From assembly GCA_021806645.1 (NCBI GenBank), contig JAJZQX010000018.1, positions 1 through 64,000 of the forward strand: a stretch of 64,000 bases of DNA. The letters are read 5' to 3'. Shown here in pieces: positions 56,739 to 64,000 of the stretch. Positions within the stretch are counted from its first letter, which is position 1. Every line of letters begins with the position of its first letter. Source of the DNA: Myxococcales bacterium (GTDB lineage: Bacteria; Myxococcota; Myxococcia; Myxococcales; Anaeromyxobacteraceae). Below the pieces are notes generated by a model that was not told the origin of the DNA, did no database searches, and saw only the letters and a program-made list of their open reading frames with translations. The translations under genes and the position numbers were made by a program.

Positions 56739-57461
56739 TTACGGTTTGAAGCCACGGCCGGACTTGTACTTCTCAATGAGTGGCGACACGACATTCTTGA
56801 ACGACGCGATGTAGTCGTCGCTCCGCGGCCACGAAGGATGAGGCAACGCCACAATCTGCGCACGTTCGCAGGCCTGGATGCCGACGGCCACGCCATGCCT
56901 GCTTCCTCCAGGTCCGACCGGCCTAGTCTCCCACCGCAGGGGTTCTCGCGGCCCGAGTAAGCGATCGGCCCTCGCCATGCACTCGGTCGAGTTGAGGGTC
57001 TCCAGCAGGTTCACGCCCATGAACATGAGCAGCCGGGGCTTCAACTGCTCGACATGAAACTCGAAGTTACCCCACGCGCGGACCAGTTCGGCGTGCGCAC
57101 TTTCGCCCTTCACATGGGGTGACTGGTCACTTCGCCAGTTGGTCTGGACGACTGACCTCTCGAAGGGCCCGGCCTCTGACTCGGAACCTGCGAGAGGGTG
57201 GCCAAACAACTCAAACCACCGAATGATGTTTCTCCGATATGGGGACGGGCCCGCGACGAACCGTGCATCGGAGAAGAAGCTATCGCCGAACACATCCTGC
57301 GTCAGTGCCGCGGCGTCCTCGGGACCGCCCCAGTTGATCCCGCAGATCATGAGTCCGCCTTCGCGGTTCTCCGGGAACTGACTCGTCGCGAGGTTCAAGA
57401 AGTGGTCCGCCACGTTCGTACGCTCTAGCGAAGGCGAGGGTGGAGTTCGTAGTGGTCGCAT
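56739..57461 (-). CDS. Uracil-DNA-glycosylase-superfamily-like protein
   Basis: A 240-residue protein that shows the order of UDG-superfamily motifs: motif 1-like LMICGINWGGPED at residue ~38, VVQTNW as the central strand, LKPRLLMFMGVNLLETL, and the C-terminal LPHPSWPR (HPS motif 2). UDG-type enzymes excise damaged or modified bases; the Asn in motif 1 replaces the acidic residue of classical UDG, so it may use another substrate or be non-catalytic. Start is ATG 57461 or GTG 57413. It lies on the same strand as a small Cys-rich gene, and both are flanked by fragments. Confidence 0.5.
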   Translation of the reverse strand: MRPLRTPPSPSLERTNVADHFLNLATSQFPENREGGLMICGINWGGPEDAAALTQDVFGDSFFSDARFVAGPSPYRRNIIRWFELFGHPLAGSESEAGPFERSVVQTNWRSDQSPHVKGESAHAELVRAWGNFEFHVEQLKPRLLMFMGVNLLETLNSTECMARADRLLGPREPLRWETRPVGPGGSRHGVAVGIQACERAQIVALPHPSWPRSDDYIASFKNVVSPLIEKYKSGRGFKP

Positions 57462-57640
57462 CCGTTCGCCGTCGCCATGGCGGGCTGTCCGGTCGCACCG
57501 TACGGCGCAAGCGGCTGACTACAGGAACCGTATGAAGTTGGGTCCACGTCGATCTGCGGGATGGAGTTGAACTCCCGCTGACCGCCCCAGTACACGCAAG
57601 TCGAGCAAAGTCGGTAGTCCTTGTTCAGCAGCGATCCCAT
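57425..57640 (-). CDS. Small Cys-rich protein, unknown function
   Basis: A 71-residue protein with a probable zinc site: DYRLCSTCVYWGG, YGSCSQP and GCDHYELH. The ATG at 57640 is preceded by GAGGGGCGC and the family pattern starts there; a longer frame from 57817 lacks support. It directly precedes the UDG-like gene with a short overlap if that gene starts at 57461, so they are probably co-expressed. It has no clear homologue that I can name. Confidence 0.6.
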   Translation of the reverse strand: MGSLLNKDYRLCSTCVYWGGQREFNSIPQIDVDPTSYGSCSQPLAPYGATGQPAMATANGCDHYELHPRLR

Positions 57641-57800
57641 GCGCCCCTCGTTCGGTGTGAGCTGGCACGGTAGCACTTCCACGGACACGCCGTCCGCCTG
57701 CCGCAAGGGCCGCATCGCTAGGACCTGCCTCAGACCCACCATGTCCCCAGGAGCGGCTCCGGAACTATCGGTGTCGCTCCGCCTGCCGCAGGAGTACACC

Positions 57801-58562
57801 ATGACAACTACCCCCATCCACTACCTTCGCACCGGCCTCAACGTGCGCGTCGGCGAGCGGCCCGGCGCCGGGGCGCGGGCCAGCTTCACCGCGCCGGGGG
57901 TGGCGCTCGGGCTGGAGCGACGCGCCGATCGCTACCGGCTCACCGCCGACCTGGGCAGCTCGCTCCAGCTCGACGTCATGCTCGACACGCATGAGGCCCC
58001 CGAGCCCTTCTCGCTGGTGGCCGGCCTCCCCGAAGGCGGCCTGCGCGCCGCGCAGGTGACCGGGCCGCTGCCCGTCGAGGGGACGCTCGAGGTGCGTGGC
58101 CGGCCGGTGCCGCTCGCCGGTGGCCTGGCGGTGCTGGAGTACGGCGCCGGGCTCTTCCCGCGCGAGGTGGGCTGGCGCAAGGTGACGGCGGTGGGGCGGC
58201 TGGGCGACGGCCGGCCGGTGGCGCTTCACCTCGTGGACGGCCTGCCCGGCGCCAGCAACGAGGACGGGGCCGACGACGTGCTGCTGGTGGGGCGCGGGCC
58301 GGTGGCCCTGCCGCCGGTCGTGGTGGAGATCGATCCGGGCACCGCCACCGCATCCTGCCGGATCCTCTCGTCCGACGGCTCGGTGGACCTCTCCTTCAAG
58401 CCGGCGGCGGCCCACCGCGACTCGCGTGGGCTGCTCCTGGTCTCGCTTGCGACCACGCAGCTGGCGGGCGAGCTCTCGGGGACGCTGCCGGGTCCCGGAG
58501 GGAAGCCGCTCCAGTTGAGCGGGCTGCCGTGCGTGCTGGAGGACCGCGAGGCGAGGTGGTAG
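57801..58562 (+). pseudogene. Truncated DUF2804 gene (displaced 3' fragment, repeat copy B)
   Basis: From 57830 on, it is the exact 733-bp copy of the 3' end of the DUF2804 gene at 52835-53567. It has gained a short foreign lead (MTTTPIHYLR, ATG at 57801 with an AGGAG ahead), so a 253-residue product could be made. It lacks the N-terminal ~100 residues and is probably non-functional. The part before 57830 continues the sequence in front of the Cys-rich gene. Confidence 0.8.
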
Positions 58563-58890
58563 GGCCACGAGACGTAGCGTCCACCGCGGCCCGCGCCGCG
58601 GCGAGCGCCCATCGCAGCGCTCGCCGGGCCAGCAGCCCCACCACCAGGGTGAGCAGGGCCAGCGCCGCCAGGAGTCCCCACGAGACCGGCCCCACGCCCT
58701 GCGCCGCCTGGCGGGGATCGGGCAGGAGCGAGCCGAGCCACGCACAGACGATGGTGGTGGTGAGCATCCCGGCGAACGAACCGGCCGCGACGTCGCGCAG
58801 CCGGATCGGGGTCGCGCCCACCAGGTAGACCAGCGCGAAGGCGAACCGTCCCGCCACCCCGGCATCGCGGGCGGCCAGCAGCGCCAGCCG
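58563..58890 (-). pseudogene. Second VTT gene copy, internally deleted
   Basis: The minus strand encodes LALLAARDAGVAGRFAFALVYLVGATPIRLRDVAAGSFAGML and onward to ALRWALAAARAAV. It is a diverged copy of the VTT gene at 53643-54212. About 110 residues are missing: the helix AFALVY joins directly to LVGATP. The rest of the frame runs into the antisense of the DUF2804 copy. Confidence 0.7.
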
Positions 58891-58917
58891 GTTCCGTCCG
58901 TGGCAGGATGTTCACCC

Positions 58918-60498
58918 ATGTCAGGAGTCGCCGATCCGGTCCCCCGCGCCGCGGTTCTCCCACCGGGCCAGGAGGAGTTCGTGGCCGAACTCGTGGGGCG
59001 CGGCGCGGTGCTCCCGGCCGGATGTCGCCTGGAGGCGGCGGCCATCCGCCAGGGCGACATCATGGTCCGCTACCGCTGCGGAGACCAGGAGGTCGGCGCG
59101 ACGATCACCCTTGACGATGCCGACCCGTCCTCGTCGATCCCGGCCGGCCGGTTGCTCCTGCGTCCGGATCCCTCCATGCCGCCGGCGCTGGTGGTCACCC
59201 TGGAAGGACGCCTGAAGGGCGGGCAGCAACGGCTCGCCTGGGGCCGCCCGCGCGACATGTCGACGACCTCGCGGGAAGGCGACCACCACTCCGGAGAAGG
59301 GTGGGGACGCTGGTTGCCCGGCGCCGGTGTCGCGCTCGGGCTGGCGGCGATGCTGGGGGTGGTCGCCCTGGTGGCACTGGCCAGCCGGCGCTGGTGGCGG
59401 CGGGCGGCGGGCTCCGCGGCCGGGCCGGAGCGGAGCACGGCGGTCGTGGCTGGAGCGGCGCTCGCCCTCGCCGCGGGTGCCCACGCCCTCCTCCGGGGGA
59501 CCGGGCTCATGCTCGGCGCCGTGGTTGGGCAGGACTCCGCCTTGATTCTCGCGCTGGCGCCGCTCCTGTGGCTGGCCGGGCTCGCCGTGGCCCTGGTGGG
59601 CGTCGCATTGCTGCGCGGCGTCGGCGCGCTGCGGCGGTCGGCCTGGATGGTGGTCGTGGGGACGGCCTACGTGACTGCCGGGCTGCTCATCAGCTTGCCG
59701 CCGGTGGTCGCCCCCGGTCTCGGCGGCCTCCTCCTCCCGTTCCGGGGATCACAGCAGGAGCAGGGGACGCGCCGGCCCAAGGTGACCTACCACTTCAACG
59801 AGCGCGGCTTCCGCGAGCCGGAGTTCGGCCCCAGGCCCGCGCCGGGGGTGCGCCGTGTCATCCTCATCGGTGACTCCTACGTCTTCGGCTCCGGCGTGCC
59901 GCTCGAAGGCACGCTCTCGAGCCAACTCGCCCGGGCGCTGGCGCGGCGGACCGGCTCGCCCGTCGAGGTGCTGAACCTGGGCGTCCCTGGGAGCAACCTC
60001 GCGTCCTACGTCGACCTCTACGAGGCGGCCGCCGCGCAGCTCGCACCCGACGTGGTCGTCATCTGCCTCACACTGCCGAATGACCTGTCCCGCTGGGACG
60101 TGCAGGTGGCGCGCCGCGAAGCGCTCCGCCCCGGGCTCTTCTCCCTCGCGAGGTTCCTGATGGGGGGGACCGGCGCCCAGGTGGCATGGGATCTCGCGCT
60201 CCTCGAACGGCGGGAGACGCGCGAGGGGTTGGCCCACCTGCGAGACCAGGTGGCGCGCCTCGGCCGGCTCCGGAAGGAACCGTGGCCGCGCCTCCTCATC
60301 TTCCGCTACACCCCCAAGGCGGCCGCCGTGGACGAGGTGCTGCGCTCCCTCCCCGACGCGGCCATGGAGGCCCCGGCCCTGTTCCGCGAGGACGACTTCA
60401 TCCCGGGCGACGGGCATCCCAGCGCCAAGGGCAACGAGAACTTCGCGGCGCTCCTGGCCGAGCGGCTGGGGCGGGAGGGCTGGCTCGCGGGGCCCTGA
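58918..60498 (+). CDS. Membrane protein with C-terminal SGNH/GDSL hydrolase domain
   Basis: A 526-residue protein. Residues ~1-120 form a soluble N-terminal domain without signal peptide. Next come four to five helices (~130-280, LGLAAMLGVVALVALASRRWW and on). The C-terminal domain (from ~300) is an SGNH hydrolase: VILIGDSYVFGSGVPLEGTL is block I with the catalytic Ser, LGVPGSN block II, LTLPNDLS near block III, and DGHPSAKGNENFA carries the Asp-His pair. The substrate is unknown; membrane SGNH enzymes often modify cell-surface polysaccharides. An upstream GTG at 58900 would add six residues. Confidence 0.75.
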   Translation: MSGVADPVPRAAVLPPGQEEFVAELVGRGAVLPAGCRLEAAAIRQGDIMVRYRCGDQEVGATITLDDADPSSSIPAGRLLLRPDPSMPPALVVTLEGRLKGGQQRLAWGRPRDMSTTSREGDHHSGEGWGRWLPGAGVALGLAAMLGVVALVALASRRWWRRAAGSAAGPERSTAVVAGAALALAAGAHALLRGTGLMLGAVVGQDSALILALAPLLWLAGLAVALVGVALLRGVGALRRSAWMVVVGTAYVTAGLLISLPPVVAPGLGGLLLPFRGSQQEQGTRRPKVTYHFNERGFREPEFGPRPAPGVRRVILIGDSYVFGSGVPLEGTLSSQLARALARRTGSPVEVLNLGVPGSNLASYVDLYEAAAAQLAPDVVVICLTLPNDLSRWDVQVARREALRPGLFSLARFLMGGTGAQVAWDLALLERRETREGLAHLRDQVARLGRLRKEPWPRLLIFRYTPKAAAVDEVLRSLPDAAMEAPALFREDDFIPGDGHPSAKGNENFAALLAERLGREGWLAGP

Positions 60499-60503
60499 TA
60501 CCG

Positions 60504-61778
60504 CTACCAGGTCCCGAAGCGGCGTCGCGCCTCGACGGTGAGGGCGTCGCGGTGGGTCGGGTCGGCGATGGCGATGAGCGCGGCGGCCCGCTGGCGCAGG
60601 TTCTTGCCCCACAGGTCGGCGATGCCGTGCTCGGTCACCACGTAGTGGACGTGGGCGCGGGTGGAGACCACGCCGGCCCCGGGCTTCAGGTAGGAGACGA
60701 TGCGCGACTCGCCCTTCGAGGTGGTCGAGTGGAGGGCGATGATCGGCTTGCCCCCCTCGGAGAGGGCGGCGCCGCGGATGAAGTCCATCTGGCCGCCCAC
60801 GCCGGAGAAGAGCCGGTCGCCGATCGAGTCGGCGCAGATCTGGCCGGTCAGGTCGACCTCGATGGCGCTGTTGATGGCGGTGACCTTGTGGTTGCGGCGG
60901 ATGACGGCGGTGTCGTTGATGTAGGCGATGTCGAGCATCGACACCTGCGGGTTGTCGTCGAGGAAGTCGTAGAGCCGGCGGTTGCCCAGCGCGAAACCGG
61001 CCACCACCTTGCCCGGGTAGACCTGCTTGGCCTCGCCGGTGATGACCCCGCGCTCGATCAGGTCCACCACCCCGTCGGAGAGCATCTCGGTGTGGATGCC
61101 GAGCCGGCGGTGATCGCGCAGGCCGATCAGCGTGGCGTGCGGGATGGCGCCGATGCCGAGCTGCAGGCAGGCGCCGTCCTCGACCAGCTCGGCGCAGTGC
61201 ATGCCGATGGCCTTCTCCACCTCGGTGAGCTGGTGGAGCGGCGCCTCGGCGATGGGGTCGTCGACCGGGACCATGAAGTCGATGTCGTCCTGGTGGAGGA
61301 TGCCGTCCCCGTGCGTGCGCGGCATGTTGGGGTTGACCTGCGCGATGACGGTGCGGGCCACCTGCACCGCCGCGCGGGTCACGTCGACCGAGACGCCCAG
61401 CGAGCAGAAGCCATGGCGGTCGGGCGGCGAGACCTGGATGAGCGCCACGTCGAGCGGGAGGACCCCGGCGCGGAAGAGCTGCGGCACCTCGGACAGGAAG
61501 ACCGGCAGGTAGTCGGCGCGCCCCTCGTTGACGGCCTGGCGGACGTTGGAGCCGACGAAGAGGGCGTTGACGCGGAAGCTCCTGGCCATCTCCGGGGCGG
61601 CGTACGGCGCGGCCCCCTCGGTGTGGAGGTGGACCACCTCGACGACGCGCAGCTCCTCGGACCGTGCCGTCATGGCGGCGATGAGCTGCTGCGGCGCGGC
61701 GGCGACGCTGTGGATGAAGACGCGGTCCCCGGACCGGATGACGGCGACGGCTTCCTGGGCGGTGACGGTGCGGGACAT
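60504..61778 (-). CDS. Acetyl-CoA hydrolase/transferase family protein
   Basis: A 424-residue CoA-transferase of the acetyl-CoA hydrolase/4-hydroxybutyrate CoA-transferase type. The active-site Glu lies in the IHTEMLSDGVVDLIERGVITG block; LQLGIGAIPHA and YPGKVVAGFALG are further family motifs, and PGAGVVSTRAHVHYVVTEHGIADL is the C-terminal signature. It moves CoA between short-chain acids, as in fermentation or acetate/butyrate recycling. The acceptor acid cannot be read from sequence. Confidence 0.88.
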   Translation of the reverse strand: MSRTVTAQEAVAVIRSGDRVFIHSVAAAPQQLIAAMTARSEELRVVEVVHLHTEGAAPYAAPEMARSFRVNALFVGSNVRQAVNEGRADYLPVFLSEVPQLFRAGVLPLDVALIQVSPPDRHGFCSLGVSVDVTRAAVQVARTVIAQVNPNMPRTHGDGILHQDDIDFMVPVDDPIAEAPLHQLTEVEKAIGMHCAELVEDGACLQLGIGAIPHATLIGLRDHRRLGIHTEMLSDGVVDLIERGVITGEAKQVYPGKVVAGFALGNRRLYDFLDDNPQVSMLDIAYINDTAVIRRNHKVTAINSAIEVDLTGQICADSIGDRLFSGVGGQMDFIRGAALSEGGKPIIALHSTTSKGESRIVSYLKPGAGVVSTRAHVHYVVTEHGIADLWGKNLRQRAAALIAIADPTHRDALTVEARRRFGTW

Positions 61779-61897
61779 GAGGGGCGGTGCTCCTCAAAGC
61801 GGGTGGAGGGCGGCACGATACCAGCGCCAGTGCCCGGGTGGGAATCGATCCGCTGCGGCCGGGGATCGCACCATCAGCCCGCCTGCGCCGGCTCGCG

Positions 61898-62671
61898 CTA
61901 CCGGAGGTCCAGCGCCAGCTTGATCGCCAGCGCCAGCGCCGAGAGGACCGCGACCCGCCGGACCAGCGCGTCGCCCCGGCGCACGGCGAGGTGGGCGCCA
62001 ATCCAGCCGCCGCAGAGCTGGCCGGCCGCCATGGGGAGCGCCACCTGCCAGACCACCAGCCCCCGCCACGCGAAGAGGGCGAGGGCGGCGAGGTTGGAGG
62101 CGAAGTTGACCACCTTGGCGGCGGCCGAGGCGCGGGCCAGGCCGTCGCCGAGCAAGGCGACGAAGGCGACGATGAGGAAGGTGCCGGTGCCGGGGCCGAA
62201 GAAGCCGTCGTAGGCGCCGATGACCAGGGCGATGACGCCGGCGGTGACCGTGCCGCCTTGCCAGCGAGGCGGCAGGCCCGCCGCGGCGCGGGCCTCGGGC
62301 CGGCCGCGCCGGAAGCCGATGAAGAGGGCGGCGGCGGAGAGCAGCACCAGCACGATCGGCTTCAGGCTCGAGGCGGGGACCGCCAGCACCAGCGCCGCGC
62401 CACCGGCCGAGCCGACCAGGCCGAACGGGAAGCCGACGCGGGCGCGGGCCGGGTCGATGAGCCCGCTGCGCCAGTAGTTCACCATGGCGGCGCCTGAGCC
62501 GAAGACCGACTGGCCCTTGTTGGTGCCGAGCGCCAGGTGGGGCGGCAGGCCGGCCGCCAGCAGCGCCGGGACCGTCAGCAGCCCGCCGCCGCCGGCGATG
62601 GCGTCGAAGAGGCCCGCCGCGAAGGCCACCAGCGCGAGGGCGGAGATGGCGAGAGGGGAGAGGGAGGGCAT
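61898..62671 (-). CDS. TSUP family transporter (TauE/SafE)
   Basis: A 257-residue membrane protein with about eight helices. Family markers: FAAGLFDAIAGGGGLLTVPALLAAGLPPHLALGTNKGQS in the first half and IGAYDGFFGPGTGTFLIVAFVALLGDGLARASAAAKVVNFASN in the second. TSUP proteins export organosulfur anions such as sulfoacetate or sulfite; the substrate here is unknown. The ATG at 62671 was chosen because the longer frame upstream is unlike the family. Confidence 0.88.
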   Translation of the reverse strand: MPSLSPLAISALALVAFAAGLFDAIAGGGGLLTVPALLAAGLPPHLALGTNKGQSVFGSGAAMVNYWRSGLIDPARARVGFPFGLVGSAGGAALVLAVPASSLKPIVLVLLSAAALFIGFRRGRPEARAAAGLPPRWQGGTVTAGVIALVIGAYDGFFGPGTGTFLIVAFVALLGDGLARASAAAKVVNFASNLAALALFAWRGLVVWQVALPMAAGQLCGGWIGAHLAVRRGDALVRRVAVLSALALAIKLALDLR

Positions 62672-63059
62672 CGACGGGGAGGCTTGTAGCACGGGGTCCA
62701 GGTGACGAGCACCCCAGGGCATGGTGAACCATCCCCGGAGAGCGCACCGGGCGGCGCCTCGCACAAGTCGCCCGGCCGCGGCCTCCGCGAGAGGAGACCC
62801 TGAAGTTCATCCGGTCTTGTGGAGTCCCCCGGCGTGAGCGGAGGACCGCGCAAGGAGCGCTATCGGAGCCGCAATGCCAGAAAGGAGAAGGGAAGGCTAA
62901 GAACGGCAGACTTGGAGCTTGGTGTTGCAGCCGTTGCAGCAGTCGCCGTCGGTACAGTCTGACCCCGCGGGGAGGCACCCCGTTGGGTCGGTGCAAATGC
63001 CAACGTTGCACAGTTGGCCGGTCGGGCAGACGGGCTTGCTGCAGGAGCCACTGCACATA

Positions 63060-63660
63060 ATGGTTCCACCGCAGCCGCACGCCTGGCCCAAAGTACCAGG
63101 CGTGGCGACGCTGCACAGTCCGTCACACAGAATGATTCCAGACCTCCTGACATAGACGGGTGCGGACTTGTCCGCTTTTCAGCAGATCGCACGGCCCCAC
63201 GTCAGGAAGATCGATCCCTTACGGATCCGCCACCGAAAAAAGCGGACAGGTTTGGGTTCGCACCCCAACCGGGTACAGGCGCTGGGAACCAGCTACAGGC
63301 TTGCGATTCCGAGTCCTATGTCAGGAGGTCTGGATTCCGCCGCATGAGCCGCACGCCTGGCCAAAAGTGACAGGCGTGGCGACGCTGCATGATCCGTCAC
63401 ACAGAATGATTCCGCCGCATGAGCCGCACGCCTGGCCAAAAGTGACAGGCGTGGCGACGCTGCAAGATCCATCGCAAAGAACGCTCCCCCCGCATAGGCC
63501 GCACGTCTGGCCTAGATTGCCGGGAGTAGCGACGCTGCATGAGCCATCACACTGAACCTTCCCGCCGCACGAGCCGCAGGCCTGGCCGAAATTGCCGGGA
63601 GTAGCGACACTGCACAATCCATCACACAGAATGATCCCGCCGCATGAACCGCATGTTTGG
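63060..63660. repeat. 75-bp tandem repeats encoding 25-residue Cys-rich units
   Basis: About five and a half units of 75 bp, at 63637, 63562, 63487, 63412, 63337 and, beyond the inserted element, 63137 down to 63060. The two units at 63337-63411 and 63412-63486 are almost identical over their first 52 bases; others differ more. The units are in frame with the gene and are not CRISPR-like. Confidence 0.8.
63138..63333. mobile_element. MITE-like insertion with 18-bp terminal inverted repeats
   Basis: Ends are CCAGACCTCCTGACATAG (63138-63155) and its exact complement CTATGTCAGGAGGTCTGG (63316-63333). The flanks have a 3-bp duplication ATT (63135-63137 and 63334-63336). Comparison with the neighbouring 75-bp repeats shows the uninterrupted target. 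It is 196 bp and holds no transposase; inside, GTCCGCTTTT (63170-63179) and AAAAGCGGAC (63238-63247) form a second inverted repeat. It is a non-autonomous element whose partner family I cannot name. Confidence 0.85.
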
Positions 63661-64000
63661 CCTGCGATACTCGCAGAACTGGGCCCGCAGGCCACCTGCG
63701 CAGTATACAGATACGTATTGTTTCCGTCCGCTACAATCCGTTGGCTTTCTGCTGGATAGAGAGATCCATAGGCGTTGCCGGTGTTGGTGTCCTCATCGTC
63801 GGTATAGACCCATCCCTTTTTGATGGCTCTCGCAAAGTCGCTGGGGGCGAATACGCCGTATGGCTGGGATATGCTCGGAAACGTATCCATGGGCGTTGCT
63901 GAATTCCGAAACATACAGAAGAAGAGCCTCACATTATACGAGGCGTCGAGGTAGTTGGGGCTGATAAGAGATTGGTAGTCCGCAGTCCTGGTTGAGCGGG

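Larger units (their letters stand above)
62897..64000 (-). pseudogene. Secreted Cys-rich repeat protein, interrupted by a MITE and cut by the window edge
   Basis: The gene runs in from the right edge. The visible N-terminal part (SLISPNYLDASYNVRLFF, WVYTDDEDTNTGNAYGSLYP, VACGPSSASIAGQTCGSC) is followed by 25-residue repeats of the form GQxCGxCGGxxxCDGxCSVATP. A 196-bp element at 63138-63333 breaks it and brings a stop at 63321-63323. Removing the element plus one target copy (199 bp) restores the frame exactly. The protein then continues through GQACGCGG and a final Cys-rich tail, ending VCRS at 62897. The tail pattern CPTGQLCNVGIC suggests disulfide or zinc knots; likely a secreted myxobacterial surface protein. 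Confidence 0.75.

Noticed and set aside
63245-63285. A tRNA-like GGTTCGCACCCC segment inside the MITE
   Set aside because: No acceptor stem, anticodon arm or D-arm can be folded around it.
63060-63660. Regular 75-bp repeats as a CRISPR array
   Set aside because: The units have no unique spacers, are in frame and encode Cys-rich protein repeats.

Overview
The window is high-GC DNA with tightly packed genes. Stop and start codons overlap repeatedly (GTGA or ATGA), and the genome clearly belongs to a Gram-negative bacterium: it has lpxC for lipid A, periplasmic and outer-membrane lipoproteins, and a CzcCBA pump that spans the envelope. Two MJ0042 zinc-ribbon membrane proteins, an FYDLN-acid protein, paired ArsA-type ATPases, a PhaR-like regulator and Cys-rich secreted repeats together suggest a soil or sediment Myxococcota, perhaps an Anaeromyxobacter relative. 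That placement is inference from gene content; there is no rRNA gene to confirm it. I saw no rRNA, tRNA or CRISPR array.

Layout. 1-4.3 kb: a cut-off lipoprotein, the proton-translocating transhydrogenase operon pntAa-pntAb-pntB and a LysE exporter. 4.5-9.05 kb: a ferritin, then a hybrid sensor kinase translationally coupled to a solute-binding protein; this pair sits between two copies of the 3' end of a DUF420 gene. 9.05-12.1 kb: the heme A branch for cytochrome oxidase (DUF420, ctaB, ctaA) and a cupredoxin-like protein. 12.1-17.2 kb: FYDLN protein, ttcA, MJ0042 protein, deoC, moeB-rhodanese and DUF4395. 17.2-24.2 kb: sulfur amino-acid genes cysK, a metB-like gene and metY. They share a palindromic operator placed on or just after three matching promoters. 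A repeat lipoprotein and a broken HNH gene lie between them. 24.4-36 kb: fadD, a TPR lipoprotein, two ArsA ATPases, phasin and PhaR-like genes, the second MJ0042 protein, tatA, glpQ, a putative outer-membrane protein and ltaE. 36.1-43.6 kb: a heavy-metal RND efflux operon (small Cys/His-rich exported protein, czcC, czcB, czcA, PII-like protein) followed by a remnant of a second RND pump. 43.7-53.6 kb: MFS transporter, XRE regulator, DUF255 thioredoxin-like protein, MATE exporter, ruvCAB, lpxC and a DUF2804 protein.

53.6-58.9 kb is a decayed accessory island of visibly lower GC. It carries a CPBP protease, remnants of an XRE antitoxin, a radical-SAM SPASM protein, an ISKra4-type transposase and a phage-like protein, plus an apparently intact pair: a UDG-like protein and a small Cys-rich protein. 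The island ends in an exact 733-bp copy of the 3' end of the DUF2804 gene. The two segments at 5-9 kb and 53-58 kb therefore have the same architecture: intact gene, then cargo, then a displaced 3' fragment of the same gene, with no integrase.

58.9-64 kb: a membrane SGNH hydrolase, an acetyl-CoA hydrolase/transferase family protein, a TSUP transporter, and a secreted Cys-rich repeat protein that runs off the window. The last gene is interrupted by a 196-bp MITE-like element with 18-bp perfect terminal inverted repeats and a 3-bp target duplication; removing it restores the reading frame exactly.

Long open frames on the antisense strand are common here because of GC bias and were left out.
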